Shown: positions 25,041-34,737, numbered from the stretch's first letter. The stretch is DNA of 64,000 bases from Thalassospira profundimaris (GCF_003326795.1 NZ_JPWI01000001.1:372001-436000); one strand, 5' to 3'. A program made the numbers and translations. Notes: generated from the letters alone by a model not told the origin.

Positions 25041-25826
25041 ATGACGCCTTCAAAACCGCGCGTTGGTCTTTTTGTGACCTGTCTTGTCGATATGTTCCGG
25101 CCGACGGTCGGCTTTTCGGCAGTGAAGCTGCTTGAAGAAGCAGGGTGCGAGGTCGATGTGCCCATGGATCAGACCTGTTGCGGGCAACCGGCCTATAATT
25201 CCGGTGACAATGAATCGGCGCGCAAGGTCGCCCGGCCGCTGATCGATATGTTTGCCGATTATGATTATGTCGTTGCTCCCAGCGGGTCCTGTGCCGGCAT
25301 GATCAAAAAGCATTTCCCCGAACTGTTTGCCAATGATCCGGCCATGGCCGACAAGGTCAAGGCCCTGTCTGACAAGACGTTCGAGCTGGTTTCCTTCCTG
25401 ACCGATGTGATGAAGGTCGATGCGGTCCCGGCAAGTTTCGAGGGCAAGGTCACCTATCATGACAGTTGTTCGGGCCTGCGTGAGCTCAAGGTCAAGGAAC
25501 AGCCGCGCAAATTGCTCAATTCCATCAAAGGGCTTGAGATTTCCGAACTTTCCGAACCTGAAACCTGCTGTGGTTTTGGCGGGACATTCTGTGTCAAATA
25601 TCCCGAAATTTCCGGCAAGATGGTCGGTGACAAGACCAAAGATATCAAACAGACCGGGGCCAAAACCCTGCTGGCAGGGGACATGGGCTGTTTGATGAAC
25701 ATGGCGGGCAAGCTTGCGCGTGAAGGATCGGATGTCGAAGTTCGCCACGTTGCCGAAGTGCTGGCCGATATGACCATGGCCGCCCCGCCAATTGCCGGAT
25801 CAAATTCCAAGACGGGTGGGGAGTAA
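25041..25826 (+). CDS. lutA: lactate utilisation protein LutA (LldE), CCG-domain Fe-S protein
   Basis: A 261-residue protein with two CCG domains: C46-C47-G48 (TCCGQPAYN) and C176-C177-G178 (CCGFGGTFCVKYPEIS), which bind an Fe-S cluster of the heterodisulfide-reductase type. With LutB and LutC it oxidises lactate to pyruvate and feeds electrons to the membrane. The ATG at 25041 has GAGAGG upstream and gives the family start VGLFVTCLVD. First gene of the lutABC unit, with the LldR-type operator before it. Confidence 0.95.
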   Translation: MTPSKPRVGLFVTCLVDMFRPTVGFSAVKLLEEAGCEVDVPMDQTCCGQPAYNSGDNESARKVARPLIDMFADYDYVVAPSGSCAGMIKKHFPELFANDPAMADKVKALSDKTFELVSFLTDVMKVDAVPASFEGKVTYHDSCSGLRELKVKEQPRKLLNSIKGLEISELSEPETCCGFGGTFCVKYPEISGKMVGDKTKDIKQTGAKTLLAGDMGCLMNMAGKLAREGSDVEVRHVAEVLADMTMAAPPIAGSNSKTGGE

Positions 25827-25831
25827 GCATC

Positions 25832-27268
25832 ATGAATGTGTCAACATCCCCGAAATTCAAGGAAAACGTCCATGGCGCGTTGCGCGATGAAAGCCTGCAA
25901 CGTGCCCTTGGTCGTCTGAAATCCGGTTTTCAGGAAAAGCGTTCTGCGGCCGCGGCAAAAATGCCGGAATTTGAGGCGCTGCGCGATCAGGCCCGGGACA
26001 TCAAGAACCACACGCTTGAAAATCTTGACCATTATCTTTTGAAATTCGAAGAAAACGTCAAGGCCAATGGCGGTCATGTCCATTGGTGTGCCGATGCCGC
26101 CGAGGCCCGTGAAGTGGTGGCAAAGATTTGCCGCGACAAGAACGCCAAATCGGTCCTTAAGGGCAAATCGATGATTTCCGAGGAAATCGGGCTGAATGAC
26201 TTCCTGGAAAAACAGGATCTCAAAGTCGTCGAGACCGATCTTGGTGAATATATCATTCAGCTCAGGCACGAACCGCCAAGCCATATCATCGCACCGGCCA
26301 TCCATGTTCATAAGGAACAGGTCGCTGACAGCTTCCGCGAAACCCATACCGGGCGCGATCCCAACAGGTCACTGGTCGAACCGCGGGAATTGCTTGATGA
26401 AGCGCGCGAAGTCATGCGCGAACATTTCTTTGCCGCAGATATCGGGATTACCGGGGCGAACTTCCTGATTGCCGAAACCGGCACCTCGGTGATTGTCACC
26501 AACGAAGGCAATGGCGATCTGACCCAGACCCTGTCGCGGGTTCATATTGCGATTGCCAGCCTTGAAAAGGTGGTGCCGACCCTTGAAGATGCGTCAAGTA
26601 TCCTGCGCGTTCTCGCCCGCTCGGCCACGGGTCAGGAAATGTCATCCTATACGACGTTTTCGACTGGCCCGAAACGCGATGGCGATCTTGACGGGCCCGA
26701 AGAATATCACGTGATCCTGCTTGATAATGGTCGCTCGAACATGCTGGGCACCGAGTTCCAGGACATGTTGCGCTGTATCCGTTGTGCGGCCTGCATGAAC
26801 CATTGCCCGGTCTATGGGGCGGTGGGCGGTCATGCCTATGGTTGGGTCTATCCGGGGCCGATGGGATCGGTTCTCTCTCCATCGCTGATTGGCGTGGACG
26901 AAGCCGGGCATCTTCCCAATGCCTCGACCTTCTGCGGGAAATGCGAAGAAGTCTGTCCGATGCGGATCCCGCTGCCCAAAATGATGCGTCATTGGCGTGA
27001 ACGGGAATTCGAAAAACATCTCAGCCCGTCCTCATTCCGTTACGGTATCAAAACGTGGGCGTTTTTTGCTTCAAAACCAAAGCTTTATCGGGCCGTCACC
27101 GGGATTGCCTCAAAGGTTCTGGGCAAAATGTCAGGCGGCAAGGGCAAGATCGCCAAATTGCCGCTTGCCGGGGGCTGGACCGACATGCGTGATCTTCCGG
27201 CGCCCGAGGGCAAAACCTTCAAGGAACTCTGGGCCGAAAAACAAAAACAGCAGGGAGGTTCGAAATGA
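25832..27268 (+). CDS. lutB: lactate utilisation protein LutB (LldF), 4Fe-4S protein
   Basis: A 478-residue protein. The N-terminal ~300 residues form the LUD domain (GANFLIAETGTSVIVTNEGN). Two ferredoxin-type clusters follow: C315-x2-C318-x2-C321-x3-C325-P and C368-x2-C371-x3-C375-P. The C-terminal ~100 residues are the LutB-specific region ending FKELWAEKQKQQ. It starts 5 bp after lutA, and its stop overlaps the lutC start by 4 bp (ATGA), so the three proteins are made together as a complex. Confidence 0.96.
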   Translation: MNVSTSPKFKENVHGALRDESLQRALGRLKSGFQEKRSAAAAKMPEFEALRDQARDIKNHTLENLDHYLLKFEENVKANGGHVHWCADAAEAREVVAKICRDKNAKSVLKGKSMISEEIGLNDFLEKQDLKVVETDLGEYIIQLRHEPPSHIIAPAIHVHKEQVADSFRETHTGRDPNRSLVEPRELLDEAREVMREHFFAADIGITGANFLIAETGTSVIVTNEGNGDLTQTLSRVHIAIASLEKVVPTLEDASSILRVLARSATGQEMSSYTTFSTGPKRDGDLDGPEEYHVILLDNGRSNMLGTEFQDMLRCIRCAACMNHCPVYGAVGGHAYGWVYPGPMGSVLSPSLIGVDEAGHLPNASTFCGKCEEVCPMRIPLPKMMRHWREREFEKHLSPSSFRYGIKTWAFFASKPKLYRAVTGIASKVLGKMSGGKGKIAKLPLAGGWTDMRDLPAPEGKTFKELWAEKQKQQGGSK

Positions 27269-27969
27269 GCACCTCGTCCAACACCTCCTCGCGCGATGCG
27301 ATTCTGGGCCGGATTCGCAAAAGTCTTGGCCGGGGCGCGGGCGAAGCTGCGCCGGTTTCCGTAACCGAACGTTTGTCATCGCCCAAAGCCAATCCGGTGG
27401 TGCCCAAGCGTGCCCAGCTTGCCCATCCCAAGCAGGTCGAACTGTTTGAGGAAATGGCAAAAAGTGTCAATGCGACCGTTGCCATGGTGGTCAGCGATAA
27501 TGACATTCCGCGCGAAGTGGCCCGTTTCCTTGCTGATCACAATTTACCCGCACGGATTAAAACATCCCCGGATTCTGCGGTTTCCGGGTTGCCCTGGAGT
27601 GATACGGCACTCGAAGTTTCAACCGGGATCGCCGGTCCGGAAGACGCTGTTTCGGTGACGCCAAGCTTCGGCGGTGTTGCCGAAACCGGAAGCCTGATGC
27701 TGCGCAGCGGGGCAGGCACGCCCTATACGCTCAACATGCTGCCAGACACCCATATCGTTGTTTTGAAGGCATCTGATATCGTCGGAACCTATGAAGAGGT
27801 ATGGGCGCGGTTGCGCGAAAAGGAAGGACACGGCAATATGCCGCGAACATTCCTTTGGGTGACCGGACCTTCGCGAACGGGCGATATCGAACAGACGATA
27901 CAGCTTGGCGCACATGGACCGCGCCGACTGCATATCGTTCTGGTGGATGACACAAAAGAAAACAAATAA
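27265..27969 (+). CDS. lutC: lactate utilisation protein LutC (LldG)
   Basis: A 234-residue LUD-domain protein without cysteine clusters. Motifs: SSRDAILGRIRKSLGR at the N-terminus, VSVTPSFGGVAETGSLMLRSG in the centre, and FLWVTGPSRTGDIEQTIQLGAHGPRRLH at the C-terminus, as in LutC/YkgG. It overlaps lutB by 4 bp, and the Smr-domain gene begins 23 bp before its stop in another frame. It completes the lutABC lactate oxidation unit; an FMN dehydrogenase upstream offers an alternative route to the same product. Confidence 0.95.
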   Translation: MSTSSNTSSRDAILGRIRKSLGRGAGEAAPVSVTERLSSPKANPVVPKRAQLAHPKQVELFEEMAKSVNATVAMVVSDNDIPREVARFLADHNLPARIKTSPDSAVSGLPWSDTALEVSTGIAGPEDAVSVTPSFGGVAETGSLMLRSGAGTPYTLNMLPDTHIVVLKASDIVGTYEEVWARLREKEGHGNMPRTFLWVTGPSRTGDIEQTIQLGAHGPRRLHIVLVDDTKENK

Positions 27970-28594
27970 ACGACGCCGTACCGTCAGTGACGCGGAAAAG
28001 ACCCTGTGGGAGGTCTTTACACGTGATGTCAAACCCTTGCGCACCAAAAGGCGCAAGGGTGATGATGCCATGTTTGCACCTGATGATGACATCCATACCA
28101 GCGATACGGCCATCCAGTTGCCCGACAATCTGGCTGAAAACCTTGAACGGTCCGAGGAAAACCGGGCGGCGCGCAATTTGCCGTCGGCCCGCAATGCTGA
28201 TCGTGGCCCGCAGATCAAAAAGCAGACGCTGGCTGATCTCAAGCCCGGCGTGACCGACGGGATTGACCGCTCGACGGCCAATAAGTTCCAGAAAGGCAAG
28301 ATGACCATTGATGGTCGCATCGACCTGCACGGCATGACCCAGGACGTTGCTCATAATGCGCTTAATGCCTTTATCGAGGAAAGCTGGCAGGCCGGAAAAC
28401 GCTGTGTTCTGGTGATCACGGGCAAGGGATCGCGGGCTGATGAATATGGCCGTACCGGGTTGTTGCGTCAGCGGACCCCGCAATGGCTCAGTGCGCCGCG
28501 CCTGCGCAATCGTATTCTTGCCATCAATCAGGCCCAGATCCAGCATGGTGGTGCCGGGGCCTTTTATGTTTTGTTGAAACGGAGACGCCCGTGA
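27947..28594 (+). CDS. Smr-domain protein
   Basis: A 215-residue protein with a charged N-terminal half and a C-terminal Smr domain (~125-212): IDLHGMTQDVAHNAL with the D-L-H-G-x motif, VLVITGKGSR, and GGAGAFYVLLKR. Smr domains of the MutS2 C-terminal type can be nucleases acting on DNA or RNA; stand-alone proteins like E. coli SmrA/YdaL are endonucleases in vitro. The start at 27947 overlaps lutC by 23 bp. In related genomes an Smr gene sits after mltA or dnaQ, so here the lut block may separate it from its usual partners. Confidence 0.9.
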   Translation: MTQKKTNKRRRTVSDAEKTLWEVFTRDVKPLRTKRRKGDDAMFAPDDDIHTSDTAIQLPDNLAENLERSEENRAARNLPSARNADRGPQIKKQTLADLKPGVTDGIDRSTANKFQKGKMTIDGRIDLHGMTQDVAHNALNAFIEESWQAGKRCVLVITGKGSRADEYGRTGLLRQRTPQWLSAPRLRNRILAINQAQIQHGGAGAFYVLLKRRRP

Positions 28595-28950
28595 CACCTT
28601 TTGGCAATCGCATTCGGGAATTACGGGCCCGCAACAATGTCACCCTGACCGATATGGCAACGGCCTTGCAGTTATCACCGGCCTATTTGTCGGCGCTTGA
28701 ACATGGCCATCGCGGTCGGCCAAGCCCCGGCCTGGTGCAGCAGATTTGCGGCTATTTCAATCTGGTCTGGGACGAGGTCGACGATATCAAGCGCCTGGCA
28801 CAGCTTTCACACCCGAAAATCACCGTTGATACGGCGGGACTTGAACCCGAAGCGACCGAGCTTGCCAATCTTCTTTCCGAACGGATTGCCGGGCTTAGTG
28901 ACGATCAGCTCAGCCGCATGCTTGAAATCATTCGCGAACGCCATGCGTAA
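28591..28950 (+). CDS. XRE-family helix-turn-helix regulator
   Basis: A 119-residue protein. Start GTG at 28591 has GGAG seven bases upstream and overlaps the Smr stop (GTGA). The helix-turn-helix covers residues ~6-60: FGNRIRELRARNNVTLTDMATALQLSPAYLSALEHGHRG. The C-terminal half is helical and ends LLSERIAGLSDDQLSRMLEII. It is the last gene of a tightly packed lutA-lutB-lutC-smr-xre run. Its targets are not known. Confidence 0.88.
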   Translation: MTPFGNRIRELRARNNVTLTDMATALQLSPAYLSALEHGHRGRPSPGLVQQICGYFNLVWDEVDDIKRLAQLSHPKITVDTAGLEPEATELANLLSERIAGLSDDQLSRMLEIIRERHA

Positions 28951-29035
28951 CTGCGCCGCACTGCGCTGATGGCCTGTCATGTCAAATGGATCGGCGGTTG
29001 AAAACCGTTCTGTTCCGGTCCGTTGATTTTGGCAT

Positions 29036-29054
29036 ATCAAGAAAACTTGATTTT
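29036..29054 (+). terminator. weak hairpin after the smr-xre unit
   Basis: ATCAAG-AAAA-CTTGAT (29036-29051) followed by TTT. A short stem, so termination would be partial. It resembles an FNR half-site pair but the orientation is wrong. Confidence 0.4.
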
Positions 29055-29218
29055 CCGCGCTGCACCCCAATATCAACCTGATGGGGGAAATGTGACAGCT
29101 TCACCCGATAAAATTGTAAAGCAACCCGCCCGGCCTTTCACAGGACCGGAAAGGGTTTGCTTGCCCGGGAGTGGGTAATTTCTGGCGGCCATCGAAATCA
29201 GTATCTTCGGGGGCCAGC

Positions 29219-31276
29219 ATGTTCAGTTCTATCCGTATCGGACCAAAAATCATCCTGTCACTTGTCCCGCCGGTGGCCGGGTTGGTGATATTGGCAATTG
29301 TGATTGTCAGTGGCCGTTTCCAGCAAATGGATGAACTGTCGAGAATCCGTGCGTTGACCGAGTTTGCCGGTTATCTCGGCGCGACCGTTCACGAATTGCA
29401 AAAGGAACGGGGAACATCGGCCGGATATATCGGATCGTCCGGGGCACAATTCGGACCGCAACTGGCCGCGCAGCGCGACCTTTCCGATGACAGTATGGAT
29501 GCCTTGCGCACTGTGATCGCCTCCTTTGACCTGGCTGATTACGACCCGTCTCTTGGGCGCGATATCAACCGCTTTGTCACCCTGATGGACCAGATTCCCG
29601 CCACCCGGCAAAAGGTCGATGATCTGCAACTGAAACTGGGTGAAACGGTTGGTTTTTACAGTTCGATCATTTCGGGGATGCTGTCGACCGTCAATGTCAT
29701 GGGCGGGCTGAGCAATGATCCGGAAATCCTGCGGGTCATTGCTGCCTATAACAATTTCATGCAGGCCAAGGAACGCGCCGGTCTTGAACGTGCGGCCGGG
29801 GCGGTAGGCTTTGGCAAGGGCGAATTCGCCCCTGATCTTTATCGCCGGTTTGTTGAACTGGTGACCTTGCAGAGCGCCTATCTCGCGGTTTTTGCCCAAT
29901 TCGCCCCGGCCGACATCCGGGCATTTTATGATCAGACCTTACAGGACCCGGCAATCAAGGAGGTCGAGGATTTGCGCGCGCTGGCGCTTGATTTCCCGGA
30001 AAGTGGCACAACAGGTGACATTCGCGGCGATGACTGGTTTGCCAAGGTCACGGTCAAGATCAATCTCTATAAACAGATCGAAGATCACATTGCCCAAAGC
30101 CTGAACGGGCTTGCCGAACACAAGCTGATGACAGCCGAAACCTATTTCTATGCCACCCTTGCCGGATTGGTGATCGTGATCGCGGTGGCCTGTACGCTTG
30201 TGCTTGCGGTCGGGCGCAGCATCACCGTTCCGATCGGGAAAATGACCGAAAGCATGACCGAACTGGCATCCGGCAATCTTGATTGCACGATCACCGGTCA
30301 GGATCGGGGCGATGAAGTGGGCGATATGGCCCGTTCGGTCGAGATTTTCCGACAGAATCTTGAACAGAACCGGGAAATGAGCAAGCAGCGCGAAGCCGAT
30401 CAGACCCGGCGCATTGCCCAGACCGAACAGATCGAAAAACTGGCAAAGGCGTTTGAAAGCAGGGTCGACAAGCTTCTGGGCGATATTGGCCGCTCGACCG
30501 ATGATTTGCGCTCGACATCCGAAAACATGACCACCGTGATCAGCACTAGCCGCGAACGGGCCGGTGTGGTGGCAAGCAATGCCCATACTGCATCGGAAAA
30601 TGTTGCGGCTGTGTCCTCGGCGACCGAGGAGCTGGCAAATTCCATTCTCGAGATTTCGCGCCAGATTTCTGCCGCAGCCGATATTGCCTCTGATGCCGCC
30701 CGTGATGCCCGTGCGGCTGATACCATTGCCGATGCCTTGCAAACCGGAGCGGCCAAGATCGGCGAAGTGATCGGTCTTATTCGCGATATTGCCGAACAGA
30801 CCAATTTGCTTGCTCTTAATGCAACGATTGAGGCTGCGCGTGCTGGCGAAGCGGGCAAGGGTTTTGCCGTGGTTGCCAATGAAGTCAAAAATCTTGCCTC
30901 CCAGACATCGCGGGCCACCGATGAAATCACCGGCCAGATGGGCAATCTGCAAGATGCAACCGAACAGGCGGTGGCGGCTTTTGGACGGATTGGCAAGCGG
31001 ATCGGTGATATCGACACCACCTCGGCCTCTCTTTCGGCTGCAGTTAATCAGCAACAGGCGGCAACATCGGAAATTGCCAGCAATATCGAACGGGCCTCGA
31101 ACGGGACCAGTGAGGTATCGGGAAATATCGATGAAATCCGGGCTTCAACCGATCAGGCCGGACAGGCGGCCGAGAATGTTCTGGTGGCGTGTGAAAGTGT
31201 GACCGGCGTTGCGCTTGATCTGCGTCAGGAGGTCGAAGAGTTCCTGAGTTCCGTTCACAAGGTTCAGGCAGGCTAG
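29219..31276 (+). CDS. methyl-accepting chemotaxis protein with NIT (nitrate/nitrite-sensing) domain
   Basis: A 685-residue chemoreceptor (start ATG 29219; a GTG 48 bp upstream is possible). TM1 is at ~13-32. The periplasmic helical region ~45-295 contains [17 protein letters not shown] and [19 protein letters not shown], which match the NIT domain's two conserved helices (PF08376). TM2 at ~312-333 is followed by HAMP. The signalling hairpin tip is [19 protein letters not shown], with [12 protein letters not shown] after it. No CheB/CheR-docking C-terminal pentapeptide is seen. NIT domains are thought to sense nitrate or nitrite; ligand assignment here is inference. Confidence 0.93.
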   Translation: MFSSIRIGPKIILSLVPPVAGLVILAIVIVSGRFQQMDELSRIRALTEFAGYLGATVHELQKERGTSAGYIGSSGAQFGPQLAAQRDLSDDSMDALRTVIASFDLADYDPSLGRDINRFVTLMDQIPATRQKVDDLQLKLGETVGFYSSIISGMLSTVNVMGGLSNDPEILRVIAAYNNFMQAKERAGLERAAGAVGFGKGEFAPDLYRRFVELVTLQSAYLAVFAQFAPADIRAFYDQTLQDPAIKEVEDLRALALDFPESGTTGDIRGDDWFAKVTVKINLYKQIEDHIAQSLNGLAEHKLMTAETYFYATLAGLVIVIAVACTLVLAVGRSITVPIGKMTESMTELASGNLDCTITGQDRGDEVGDMARSVEIFRQNLEQNREMSKQREADQTRRIAQTEQIEKLAKAFESRVDKLLGDIGRSTDDLRSTSENMTTVISTSRERAGVVASNAHTASENVAAVSSATEELANSILEISRQISAAADIASDAARDARAADTIADALQTGAAKIGEVIGLIRDIAEQTNLLALNATIEAARAGEAGKGFAVVANEVKNLASQTSRATDEITGQMGNLQDATEQAVAAFGRIGKRIGDIDTTSASLSAAVNQQQAATSEIASNIERASNGTSEVSGNIDEIRASTDQAGQAAENVLVACESVTGVALDLRQEVEEFLSSVHKVQAG

Positions 31277-31677
31277 GGCCGCTTGCACATTGTTATGCCG
31301 GGAGTTATGGCGGGAGTTATGGCAGGACTTTGAAGACAGTCGAACTGTTTGCGGACCCCGTAAATCGCTGGTTTTACGCCGCTATATCCGCGATCTGGCA
31401 ACAGAAACGTGCTTTTTGAACAACATCGGCTGCAAAATAGCTGCATTGCGTGAAACACGGTTTGACTATTATGGCGTTCGAGGTTATCAATCGGGGGTGT
31501 TTCGATCCAGAAACATGAAAAGTCCTGCCTTTCTTGCAACTACAAGGTTTGGAACCGTCCGCACGCCCCAGCAATCCTGAGCGCCTTGCCTGACGGTCAA
31601 CCGCACTTCTTATCCTATCCCAAAATCTTCGCCCATATCCTTTCTTATCTGGCAACCACAGATCATTAAACGCACAT
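31277..31677. other. intergenic region upstream of rho
   Basis: 401 bp without a supported gene. It contains two perfect tandem copies of GGGAGTTATGGC (31300-31311, 31312-31323) just after the chemoreceptor stop. A C-rich, G-poor stretch follows around 31580-31660, a composition suited to Rho binding and to rho autoregulation. No terminator or promoter is clear. Confidence 0.4.
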
Positions 31678-32940
31678 ATGCATCTTCAGGAACTCAAAAA
31701 GAAATCTCCGACCGAGCTGCTTGCCCTGTCTGAGGAACTCGAAATCGAAAATGCCAGCACGCTCCGCAAACAGGAGCTGATGTTCGCCATTCTCAAACAG
31801 TTGGCCGAGAACGACCATGCCATTTTTGGCGAGGGGGTTCTCGAAGTGCTGCCCGATGGTTTCGGCTTCTTGCGGAGCCCGGAGGCAAACTATCTTGCCG
31901 GGCCCGACGACATTTATGTCAGCCCGAGCCAGGTACGGCGTTTTGGTCTGCGGACCGGCGATACGGTAGAAGGGCAGATCAGATCGCCCAAGGAAGGCGA
32001 GAGGTATTTCGCGCTGCTCAAGGTCGACAAGGTCAACTTTGATGCGCCGGAAAAAGTCCGTCATCGCATCAACTTTGACAACCTGACCCCGCTTTATCCC
32101 GATCAGCCGTTGCGCATGGAACGGGAATGCGACCAGGAAGGCAACAAGGACACCACCAACCGCGTCATCGAACTGGTGTCGCCGCTTGGTAAAGGTCAGC
32201 GTGCCCTGATCGTCGCTCCGCCGCGTACCGGTAAAACCGTGATGCTGCAGAACATTGCGCACGCGATCGAGGAAAACCATCCGGAAGCCTATCTGATCGT
32301 TCTTCTGATTGATGAACGCCCGGAAGAAGTGACCGATATGGACCGCTCGGTGAAGGGTGAGGTTATCAGCTCGACCTTTGACGAACCGGCCCAGCGTCAC
32401 GTTCAGGTCACCGAGATGGTGCTTGAAAAGGCAAAACGTCTGGTCGAACACAAGCATGATGTTGTCATTCTGCTTGATTCCATCACCCGTCTTGCCCGTG
32501 CCTATAACACCGTCGTGCCAAGCTCGGGCAAGGTCCTGACCGGTGGTGTCGATGCCAACGCCCTGCAGCGTCCGAAACGCTTCTTTGGTGCGGCACGTAA
32601 CATCGAAGAAGGCGGCTCGCTGACCATCATCGCAACCGCCCTGATCGATACCGGTTCGCGCATGGACGAGGTTATCTTTGAAGAATTCAAAGGTACCGGT
32701 AACTCCGAACTGGTTCTGGACCGCAAACTGTCTGACAAACGTATCTTCCCGGCGATTGATATCCTTAAATCGGGTACCCGTAAGGAAGAGCTTCTTGTCG
32801 ACAAGAGCGTTCTGTCCAAGATGTGGGTCCTGCGCCGTATCCTCAACCCGATGGGTCCGCAGGACGCGATGGAGTTCCTTCTGGGCAAACTCAAATCGAC
32901 CAAGAACAACGACGATTTCTTCGATTCCATGAACGGATAA
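31678..32940 (+). CDS. rho: transcription termination factor Rho
   Basis: A 420-residue hexameric RNA helicase that ends transcription at C-rich sites. N-terminal [21 protein letters not shown] helix domain, then the RNA-binding cold-shock-like domain with [22 protein letters not shown]. Walker A is [15 protein letters not shown], Walker [17 protein letters not shown], and the Q/R-loops are near [14 protein letters not shown] and LAPSSGK-like '[14 protein letters not shown]'. Length and motifs are normal. In alphaproteobacteria rho commonly sits just upstream of mnmE; here nine genes lie between them. Confidence 0.98.
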   Translation: MHLQELKKKSPTELLALSEELEIENASTLRKQELMFAILKQLAENDHAIFGEGVLEVLPDGFGFLRSPEANYLAGPDDIYVSPSQVRRFGLRTGDTVEGQIRSPKEGERYFALLKVDKVNFDAPEKVRHRINFDNLTPLYPDQPLRMERECDQEGNKDTTNRVIELVSPLGKGQRALIVAPPRTGKTVMLQNIAHAIEENHPEAYLIVLLIDERPEEVTDMDRSVKGEVISSTFDEPAQRHVQVTEMVLEKAKRLVEHKHDVVILLDSITRLARAYNTVVPSSGKVLTGGVDANALQRPKRFFGAARNIEEGGSLTIIATALIDTGSRMDEVIFEEFKGTGNSELVLDRKLSDKRIFPAIDILKSGTRKEELLVDKSVLSKMWVLRRILNPMGPQDAMEFLLGKLKSTKNNDDFFDSMNG

Positions 32941-32989
32941 TCGACATCCGGCGTAAATGGCCGGATACAGATAATTGTCTGATGATTAA

Positions 32990-33015
32990 ACGGGGTCCGG
33001 TGGGCCCCGTTTTTT
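32990..33015 (+). terminator. intrinsic terminator of rho
   Basis: Stem ACGGGGTCC (32990-32998) / GGGCCCCGT (33002-33010) with one G.T pair and a short loop, then six T. Confidence 0.85.
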
Positions 33016-33127
33016 ATTGTCTGATGATTGGAAAGGGGACCTGCATGATCAAGGTCACAGGGCCGACTTGCCGCATTGAAAAAGGCTGCCTAGATAGGGC
33101 GCCCAATCAATAACAACCTGTTTTAAA

Positions 33128-33736
33128 ATGAATTTGTCCTTGCCGCCGTTCCTGATCGAAACCAGCCGTCTCTTCCTTCGCCCGTTTGTGTCTTCTGATT
33201 TTGAGGGCTACACCGCCTATCACGCGTTGCCTGCGGTGTATCGTTATCTTTATTGCGACCCGCCTGCGGGCGATGCGTTGAAGCAACAGTTTTCCGATCT
33301 GCTGCGTGCGCAATTCATGCAGGATGGCGATGTTTTCACCCTTGCGGTCACACGGCGGGAAGATGGCGCTGTGTTGGGCGAGGTTCTTTTGAAACTTGCC
33401 AGTATCAATGCCCGTCAGGGCGAGGTTGGCTATATCTTCAACCCGGATTTTGCTGGCAGCGGCTATGCCACCGAGGCGGTTAGGGCAATCGTCGATCTGG
33501 GCTTTGCGCATTTCGGGTTTCACCGGATTTTTGCACGGCTTGATGCGCAGAATGCCGGTTCATCCGGCGTTGTTGAACGGCTTGGTTTTCGTCGCGAGGC
33601 GCATCTGATCGAAAATGATTGTTTTAACGGGCGTTGGGGTGATGAATATATCTATGCCCGGCTCTTTTCGGAGTGGCAATCCCAAGCCCGGTCATCGTCG
33701 CTTCAGGCCAGGATCAGTGTCAGTTCGGCGGTGTGA
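33128..33736 (+). CDS. GNAT-family N-acetyltransferase
   Basis: A 202-residue RimJ/RimL-type acetyltransferase. It begins IETSRLFLRPFVSSDFEGY, contains the acetyl-CoA loop region VGYIFNPDFAGSGYATEAVRAIVDL, and then FGFHRIFARLDAQNAGSSGVVERLGFRREAHL. Such enzymes acetylate protein N-termini, aminoacyl groups or small amines; the acceptor is unknown. The last 34 bp overlap the convergent gene on the other strand. Confidence 0.92.
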   Translation: MNLSLPPFLIETSRLFLRPFVSSDFEGYTAYHALPAVYRYLYCDPPAGDALKQQFSDLLRAQFMQDGDVFTLAVTRREDGAVLGEVLLKLASINARQGEVGYIFNPDFAGSGYATEAVRAIVDLGFAHFGFHRIFARLDAQNAGSSGVVERLGFRREAHLIENDCFNGRWGDEYIYARLFSEWQSQARSSSLQARISVSSAV

Positions 33737-34008
33737 CCATCCAGTTTCTGGCCTTCCACCCGCGCATCCCCCGGTTCAAAGCTGAATGCGCCATTGCCCA
33801 GATGCAAACCGATATGATGGGTGCCGTAGCGCATGGTGATGGCCAGTTCGCTGGCGGTGGTAATCTCGCAGGTGGCCTCATCGCCGATATCGAGATGGTG
33901 CGGTGGATCGGTTTGCCAGCCACTGCTTGGTGCCAACGAGCTCAGATGCAGGGGGTTTTGGCTGCTTTCATTGCGCAAGGTCAGTTTCAGTCGCATGTCC
34001 TGTGACAT
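33703..34008 (-). CDS. hypothetical beta-rich protein
   Basis: A 101-residue protein. Support: AGGAGG lies about ten bases upstream of the ATG at 34008, a strong ribosome site, and composition is protein-like. It begins MRLKLTLRNESSQNPLHL and continues as alternating strands, with no cysteine pair or signal peptide. It might be a small beta-sandwich or lectin-like protein, but no family is recognised. Its 3' end overlaps the GNAT gene end to end by 34 bp. Confidence 0.65.
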   Translation of the reverse strand: MSQDMRLKLTLRNESSQNPLHLSSLAPSSGWQTDPPHHLDIGDEATCEITTASELAITMRYGTHHIGLHLGNGAFSFEPGDARVEGQKLDGHTAELTLILA

Positions 34009-34149
34009 ATGCCAGGCCCTCCTGATTGAAAAACATCTCTGTTTTGTATGTAGGGACGGGATTTTCGAAGTCGATAGGACATGAAGGCTTGAAACAACGC
34101 ATAAGCCATGTGAATCTGGGGTTCTTCGTTCACTATTTTATTGCGCTTG

Positions 34150-34701
34150 ATGCAGCTTTTACTCAAATCCGTTGATTTTGCCGCGCGCGCCCATCGCGAT
34201 CAGCGGCGCAAGGGCCCGGCCGAGGAACCCTATATCAATCACCCGATTGAGGTTTCCCGCCTGATTGTTGAATGCGAACCCCATACGGATGAAACCATCC
34301 TTTGTGCGGCAATTCTTCATGATGTGATCGAGGATTGCGGGGCGACCCGCGACGAAATCGCCGCCTGCTTTAACGACGCCATTGCCGACATTGTTCTTGA
34401 GGTCAGTGACGACAAGGCCTTGCCACGCGATGATCGCAAGGCAAAACAGGTCGAAAATGCCCCCAACCTGACCCCGGGAGCCAAGCTGGTCCGACTGGCC
34501 GATAAAGTCGCCAATGTCGGGGCGATGCTGACCGATACCCCGATTGGCTGGGATGAAAAACAGATCCTGGCCTATGTCGACTGGGCCGAGGCGGTGATTG
34601 CCCCGTGCCGCGAAGTCAGTGACGGCCTGTCTGCGCGCTTTGACGCCATTGCCCGTGATGTCCGCGCAGTACATAGCGATGACAAAGAAGCTGTCATCTA
34701 G
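34150..34701 (+). CDS. HD-domain hydrolase, MESH1-like small alarmone hydrolase
   Basis: A 183-residue HD-domain protein resembling the ppGpp hydrolase half of SpoT/RelA. LKSVDFAARAHRDQRRKG opens the fold. Metal-binding H31 lies in YINHPIEV, and H57-D58 plus E61-D62 lie in LHDVIEDC. The later conserved KLVRLADKVANV motif supplies a further Asp/Lys. There is no synthetase, TGS or ACT domain. MESH1-type proteins hydrolyse (p)ppGpp in animals and bacteria; the activity is inferred from family. Starts at 34141 (TTG) or 34150 (ATG) are both possible; the ATG is chosen. Confidence 0.88.
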   Translation: MQLLLKSVDFAARAHRDQRRKGPAEEPYINHPIEVSRLIVECEPHTDETILCAAILHDVIEDCGATRDEIAACFNDAIADIVLEVSDDKALPRDDRKAKQVENAPNLTPGAKLVRLADKVANVGAMLTDTPIGWDEKQILAYVDWAEAVIAPCREVSDGLSARFDAIARDVRAVHSDDKEAVI

Positions 34702-34737
34702 CTGGCTATTTGATTTTGCAAGTGAACGTGATGATTG

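Noticed and set aside
29036..29051. FNR/FixK box in ATCAAG-AAAA-CTTGAT
   Set aside because: The half-sites are reversed relative to TTGAT-N4-ATCAA; it fits a weak terminator better.
29087..29111. Possible sigma-28 flagellar promoter for the chemoreceptor (CCCGATAA with GAAA upstream)
   Set aside because: Only partial match and the spacing is shorter than the consensus.
31277..31677. Several ~90-codon frames before rho
   Set aside because: They overlap on both strands, lack ribosome sites and show no domains.
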